Assembly: GCA_023436305.1 (NCBI GenBank)
Contig: JAEZJQ010000141.1
Span: 1-37,560, forward strand
Length of the DNA: 37,560 bases
Direction: 5' to 3'
DNA from: Bacillota bacterium
GTDB lineage: Bacteria; Bacillota; UBA4882; UBA8346
Shown piece by piece: positions 33,621 through 37,560 of the stretch (positions are counted from its first letter, which is position 1; every line of letters begins with the position of its first letter). A model generated the notes under the pieces. It was not told where the DNA came from and made no database searches. It saw only the letters and a list, made by a program, of their open reading frames with translations. The position numbers were made by a program, and so were the translations under genes.

Positions 33621-34354
33621 TCAAGTAAAAGCAATCCTTTGGGCATTGTTAATTTTACGGACTCGGTCGGGAGTGTAATACTCCTGGCCTTTCTCTTTAA
33701 GTCTGGCGGTGAGCTTCTCCCGTTTCTTCTTGATTTTTCGCGTCTGCCGCTCGATATATTGTTCTTTTGTATATCCGTATATCTTGTTGTAATAGAGCCA
33801 GTTGGCAGAAACCAATCCGATGCGAGTGAAGAATTCGATGCTCCATTTTGTCGTCATGGCCCATCCTTTTCGTTGTGATGGATGAGCGTGTATCATCGCC
33901 ACTCTTAACCGCTGCCTTGTATATCTATCCAGGGCGTGTAATTCCTGACTAAACCCTTTCTCATAACAGTTACTCTGCTGGCCGTATTTTTGATTTGATT
34001 CGATTGCTTTGTGGAGATTTAAATAGTAGTTGACTTTTCCCCGGATGATTGGGTTAACTTTGTCTATCCAGGCTTCTTTTCTCAGGGTAAGGTTTTTTCC
34101 GGTAGCCGTTTTAATCTTTTCCTTGAAGTCTTTCCAGGAGCTTTCGGTTGGTTTTACTATGAAGTAGGCTTTCCCATCTTTCTTTCTCTTTCTCCAATGT
34201 TCAAAGTTGAATCCGATAAATTTGAAGTCCTCGTCGTTGAAGTCAACAAACCTTGTCTTTTCCATGGATACCTCTAGTCCTAACTCCGTAAGTACTCTTT
34301 TTGCTATCTCCCCTGCCCTTTGGATTTCTTCTTCCGTCTTGGCAAACAGTAGAA
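33621..34354 (-). CDS. outer intron RT/maturase, 3' exon (after YADD)
   Basis: This is the C-terminal 244 residues of the outer reverse transcriptase. It begins at FLLFAKTEEEIQRAGE (or LLLF, see the splice note) directly after YADD. RT domains 6-7 follow (KTRFVDFNDEDFKFIGFNF), then the maturase X domain with IRGKVNYYLNLHKA. No HNH endonuclease domain is seen. The upstream residues MKFPRATH of the raw open frame belong to the inner intron. The frame is free of stops, so splicing of the inner intron would restore a 478-residue protein with the exon at 36226-36928. Confidence 0.88.
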
Positions 34355-34356
34355 GG

Positions 34357-34428
34357 TGAGTAGCCCGAGGGAATTTCACCCCCAGGCTCTCTCAGATCCG
34401 GACGTGAACGTCTCCGCTCATCCGGCTC
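34357..34428 (-). ncRNA. domains V and VI of the inner intron
   Basis: Domain V is GAGCCGGATGAGCG, a GAGA loop, then CGTTCACGTCCGGATCT (34428-34394, minus). Domain VI is GAGAGCCTGGGGG pairing with TTCCCTCGGGCTACTC, with the branch A in GGGCTACTCAC. The ORF of the intron-encoded protein reads right through domain V and stops on its last bases. Confidence 0.88.
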
Positions 34429-35681
34429 CCATTATCTCTAGCCCCCGGTAAAATCCCCATCTGCCAGTGAGCAAACAACTTGGGCTCTCGTCTGGCAATT
34501 TTTCCAAGCCAATATTCTGCCCGCCGCTGATGTCTTTCCATCTTCTTGTACTTTCGTCTGGCCCAGCGAACTAAAGCACGGTTCATGTGTTTGAGTACAG
34601 GATACATTTCCGACTTGTAAAAGCGGCCATAGTAGTTAATCCATCCCCTGAGTATTGGATTGAACATCCGGGATAGGTCTTCAATGGTCTTATCCGGCTT
34701 CAGGTGCATTCGCCAATCATGTATCTCTTGCTGCATGGCCTTTTTCGCCTTGTTACTTACTGCAGGGGTGAAATTGACAAAGTACTTCCCGCGCCGATTC
34801 TTTGACCTGCGGGGCCGAAATGTGTACCCTAAGAAGTCAAAGGATGTATCAGGATAGTCTCCTCGCCGGTCATCATCCTTGCAATATATGATGCGCGTTT
34901 TAGTCGGATGAAGTTCCAATCCGCATTCTCCAAACCGTTTTTCCAGCTCAGTCCGTAATTGTTCTGCAGCTTCACAGCTACGGCAGTGCGCCACTGCATC
35001 ATCTGCATAACGTGCAAACGGCTTATCTGGGTGGTTCCTTTCCATCCACCTATCGAATGCATAGTGGAGAAACAGGTTCGCGAGAACCAGACTGATGACG
35101 CCCCCTTGCGGGGTTCCCTTCGTTCGTTCCATAACCGTGCCATCTGGCATTTGAAATGGTGCCCTGAGCCACCGTTGGATGTACAGGATGAACCATTGAG
35201 TGTCCGTATGTTTCCGGACTGCTTTCATCAGCAGTTCATGGTCAATGTTATCGAACAGCCCCTTGATGTCAAACTCCAGGACCCAGTCGTATTTCCAGCA
35301 CCTCTGTCGCGTAACCGCCAGTGCATCGGGAGCCGACTTACCAGGTCGGTATCCATATGAGTCCGGATGGAAGTATGGTTCCACTTTTGGCTCAAAATAC
35401 ATCTTCGCCACCATTTGTGCAACCCGGTCAGCCACAGTGGGCACTCCCAATAACCGGGTCCCCCCGTTTTTCTTCGGTATCTCTACCGCTTTCACGGCTG
35501 GAGGGAAATAACTGCCGGATGACATCCGGTTCCAAATTTTGTAGAGGTTGTCCTTTAGATTGTCCTCGAAAACTTCCAGGCTTTCACCATCAATGCCCAT
35601 AGCACCCTTGTTGGCTTTTACTCGTAGAAATGCTTCGTACACAACATGTTTGGAGATTTCGTACGACTTTGTTTTGTCCAT
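34392..35681 (-). CDS. ltrA: group II intron reverse transcriptase/maturase (LtrA-type), inner intron
   Basis: A 429-residue intron-encoded protein. RT blocks seen in order: VKANKGAMGIDGE, KKNGGTRLLGVPTVADRVAQ, VLEFDIKGLFDNIDH, GTPQGGVISLVLANLFLH and FARYADDAVAHCR, with catalytic Asp pairs intact. The maturase X domain (RGWINYYGRFYKSEM) follows. No HNH domain is present. The C-terminus, GSRMSGDVHVRI, is encoded by domain V RNA. ATG at 35681 is chosen because GGGAGG lies 6 nt upstream; the frame is open to 35726. It should splice and mobilise its own intron. Confidence 0.94.
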   Translation of the reverse strand: MDKTKSYEISKHVVYEAFLRVKANKGAMGIDGESLEVFEDNLKDNLYKIWNRMSSGSYFPPAVKAVEIPKKNGGTRLLGVPTVADRVAQMVAKMYFEPKVEPYFHPDSYGYRPGKSAPDALAVTRQRCWKYDWVLEFDIKGLFDNIDHELLMKAVRKHTDTQWFILYIQRWLRAPFQMPDGTVMERTKGTPQGGVISLVLANLFLHYAFDRWMERNHPDKPFARYADDAVAHCRSCEAAEQLRTELEKRFGECGLELHPTKTRIIYCKDDDRRGDYPDTSFDFLGYTFRPRRSKNRRGKYFVNFTPAVSNKAKKAMQQEIHDWRMHLKPDKTIEDLSRMFNPILRGWINYYGRFYKSEMYPVLKHMNRALVRWARRKYKKMERHQRRAEYWLGKIARREPKLFAHWQMGILPGARDNGSRMSGDVHVRI

Positions 35682-35979
35682 TGGTTCCTCCCTTGCGGTT
35701 GACCGTTGTTCAAAACTAGATAACATGACCCCTTCGCTCTTCCCCCATTACAGGAGCCTCCTCACTATTACGGGTCATTCCGTCCCTATGCTTCGCATCG
35801 GTACTCTCATCCTCATGGGTCCTCCACTCGGATTTCTCCCTTACCATCGAAGCCGTAGGTTCCCACGTTCCACACAGAAGCCTATGCTACTTTCACGCCG
35901 CCTTCATGCCGGTCACCGTCTGGACAGTAGACAGGTTTCCTCCAGACTTATCCCGGATTAACGACTACCCCCCGGTTTT

Positions 35980-36059
35980 GATGACGTCCCTACGCTTTCG
36001 ACACGTTATCAGCGGTTCATTATGTTCGTCTCTGTAGCACCTACCTGACGGGCTTACGC
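35980..36059 (-). promoter_or_regulatory. candidate EBS1 and EBS2 of the inner intron
   Basis: On the minus strand, GTCATC (35985-35980) is a perfect complement of GATGAC, the codons for the Asp pair of YADD in the flanking exon (36232-36227). GCGTA (36059-36055) is complementary to TACGC just upstream in the exon. EBS2 lies 5' of EBS1, as expected in domain I. One base, T at 36226, is not paired. Confidence 0.55.
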
Positions 36060-36225
36060 CTCGCCTTTTCCGTACCGCTCACTACCAAGGCTTTTGACCC
36101 AAGCAGCGTACGGTGGTTTGGAATCTCTACCTGTATAGCGATTCCGAGGGTCCCACCCTCATCTTCCATGCAGCATAGCTGCTTTCATGCAACTTCCGTT
36201 GCATCTCCGCGCTTTCGTGGCGCAC

Positions 36226-36928
36226 AGTCATCTGCGTATCTGACGAAATGGATTTGTTCCGCTTCCAGCGCCCAATCCAATTCGTTTAGGTAAAGATTCG
36301 CCAATAACGGTGAGATGACTCCACCTTGCGGGGTTCCAGCTGTACTATCGTGATATTTCCCTTCTTCCATGTATCCTGCCTTCAACCAGCGCCAGATTAA
36401 GTTTAAGATGGTTCCATCCGCGATGTATTTCGCTAATACTCTCATCAATTTCTTATGGGGGATGTTGTCGAAGAATCCCTTGATGTCACAATCATAGATG
36501 TGGTTGAATCCTTTTTCCAGATTCCATAGGATGATTTGGAGGGTTCGTTCCGGCCCCAGGTTCGGTCTATATCCACAGGACCATTTGTGAAAAATTTCAG
36601 CTTCGCACTTCGGTCCAATGACATTAACTAGACTTTGCTGTACGATTCGGTCTTTGATGATAGGTATCCCAAGCGGCCTTTTCTTTCCGTTCTTCTTGAG
36701 TATGTAGACCCTTTTTACTGGTGTTGGTTGATAGCTTTTGTCCCGGAGTTGGGACAGAATCTCCATGATTTTGTTATCTTCATCGGTTTCAAAGCTTTCG
36801 ATGGTCTCCTGGTCGATTCCACCGCACCCTTTGTTCGCCTCTACTTGTTTCCAGGCTGTCATCAACTTTCGGTCAGACAGGATTTGTCCGTAGATACTAT
36901 GCCATTTATACTTTAACTCTTGATTCAC
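36226..36928 (-). CDS. outer intron RT/maturase, 5' exon (up to YADD)
   Basis: This is the N-terminal 234 residues of the outer reverse transcriptase, from GTG at 36928 (AGGAG 8 nt upstream). RT blocks seen are VEANKGCGGIDQETIE, LKKNGKKRPLGIPIIKDRIVQ, IYDCDIKGFFDNIPHKKL and GTPQGGVISPLLANLYLNE. It ends at FVRYADD, where the inner intron begins. Without splicing the frame runs 13 residues into intron sequence and stops at 36185. The intact blocks on both sides suggest the host RT is conserved rather than decayed. Confidence 0.88.
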
Positions 36929-37560
36929 TTATCTTTCTCCTCTCTCACGCGCTTCCGGTTCGTTTTTGCCTCGGCATCGTCTCCGTTTGCATCGCGTTAA
37001 GTTCTTGAGTCAGTCTGCAATGGTCAACCTCCTTCCGTTCGCCAACCGTTTGTCAGCTGGTTACTCCCGTACTATGAAGTTGTCTGACTGCTCCATATGT
37101 GTTTGCAACTTCGGTTTGCCCTTATATGCAACCACCCTTTCGGTTAATATGGAGCTCTCACAGGGTCGTCGCGTCTTCCTCCTTGACATGCCGAGCGCCA
37201 TCACCTGATAAGTCCTCGCTGTCCGGCTGGCTCATTCCGACTTTGAGTGCTGATTTCCCGATATTTCGCACGGTCATCGACTTACCCGGCCCTTTATGCG
37301 CTTCACTTTCGTTTTGGCCTGCCAATCCGCCTATAGACCTCTCGGCTTCTACGTCTCCTTCAGACTGCGCTTCACAGCGCCGCCCTAGACTAAGCTTCCT
37401 GGTTCGCGCCAGCGCTCCCAGGGAAGGACTTTCACCTTCGTGACCCCTTATGCTTCCAGACTTCCGGCTCGGTTTACCTCGGTATCGTTGCCACTGTCCT
37501 TTTAGCATAAAATCAAGGAGATTATTCATCTCCTTGTACGCGACTGCCTGTCGCACAAAA

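Larger units (their letters stand above)
34355..36225 (-). mobile_element. inner group II intron, inserted in the outer RT gene
   Basis: The element starts GTGCGCCACG on the minus strand at 36225 and ends at ...CTACTCACC (34355). Length is 1871 nt. It carries its own RT/maturase (34392-35681) and a domain V plus VI. The 35682-36225 stretch is RNA domains I to IV upstream of the ORF. Taking GTGCG as the 5' end gives RYADDFLLFAKT after splicing. Shifting both ends by one nucleotide gives a canonical AC 3' end and YADDLLLFAKT. Both keep the host frame. The inner IEP is intact and full length, so the element may be active or recently so. Confidence 0.9.
33530..37556 (-). mobile_element. outer group II intron, interrupted by a second intron
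   Basis: The 5' end is GTGCGACAGG on the minus strand, starting at 37556 and matching the GUGYG consensus. The 3' end is near 33530, after a domain V and VI. Length is about 4.03 kb, of which about 1.87 kb is the inner intron. The 36929-37556 stretch is its RNA domains I-IV before the ORF. An open frame there is a by-product. The RT gene is split in the YADD motif. The intron lies antisense to capA, about 15 nt after its stop. Only 4 nt of the 5' exon are in the window. Confidence 0.88.

Noticed and set aside
35548..35961. 137-residue plus-strand open frame in the inner intron
   Set aside because: It is antisense to the start of the intron RT and its upstream RNA domains, with no ribosome site or recognisable domain.
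36185..36928. treating the 247-residue RT open frame as a truncated, dead gene
   Set aside because: The frame breaks exactly where a group II intron 5' end starts, and the rest of the gene continues beyond the intron, so it is a split gene rather than a truncation.
37158..37556. 132-residue open frame starting at the outer intron's 5' end
   Set aside because: It begins on the intron's first bases and reads through structured domain I RNA. Its low-complexity charged translation is what such RNA usually gives; no ribosome site or domain is seen.
33516..37560. CRISPR array or restriction/defence system in the right-hand accessory region
   Set aside because: There are no spaced direct repeats and no nuclease or methylase genes; all of the region is explained by two group II introns.

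Overview
The window looks like chromosomal DNA of an endospore-forming member of the Bacillota outside the class Bacilli. The evidence is a block from 21.9 to 30.9 kb, all on the minus strand, that follows the Bacillus subtilis order dnaX-yaaK(ybaB)-recR-yaaL-bofA-csfB(gin)-yaaO-tmk-yaaQ-yaaR-holB-yaaT. It includes two sporulation regulators, BofA and the sigma-G inhibitor Gin. Two T-box leaders, strong GGAGG-type ribosome sites and frequent GTG/TTG starts fit the same phylum. The amino-acid binding protein has a plain signal peptide without a lipobox. That would suit a diderm Bacillota lineage, but this is inference and the genus cannot be named from the sequence alone.

Layout. 0-4.1 kb: a secreted PKD-like protein with an HEAIH motif (-), a membrane-anchored Ntn-type amide hydrolase (+) and an SH3-like lipoprotein (-). 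4.1-7.1 kb: a sulfur module, an ArsR-type repressor followed by a four-domain CoA-disulfide-reductase/rhodanese/TusA/DsrE fusion, with its own sigma-A-type promoter and terminator. 7.1-10 kb: a diguanylate cyclase and, divergently, a GT-B glycosyltransferase-like protein. 10-13.3 kb: a Nudix hydrolase, T-box controlled tyrS and a long-chain polyprenyl diphosphate synthase. 13.4-17 kb: a polar amino-acid ABC importer (binding protein, a permease carrying a PEGA domain, ATPase) and an EamA exporter. 17-21.9 kb: pgi, a Gfo/Idh/MocA oxidoreductase and T-box controlled leuA. 21.9-30.9 kb: the replication, recombination and sporulation block. 31.2-33.5 kb: a MenA/UbiA-type prenyltransferase and a CapA-family protein.

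33.5-37.56 kb is a mobile region: a group II intron inserted inside another group II intron (a twintron), both on the minus strand. The inner element, about 1871 nt, interrupts the outer intron's reverse-transcriptase gene exactly at the codons of the catalytic YADD motif. Removing it restores a 478-residue RT/maturase frame. The inner intron has its own complete RT/maturase, a domain V and VI, and candidate EBS1/EBS2 sequences that pair with the exon next to the break. The outer intron begins 4 nt inside the right edge of the window and ends about 15 nt after the capA stop codon.

Working links: the ArsR repressor probably senses reactive sulfur and controls the fusion enzyme. The polyprenyl synthase could supply the MenA-type enzyme. 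HolB, DnaX, YbaB, RecR and Tmk serve replication and repair, while YaaQ, YaaT, BofA and Gin link this block to c-di-AMP and sporulation control.
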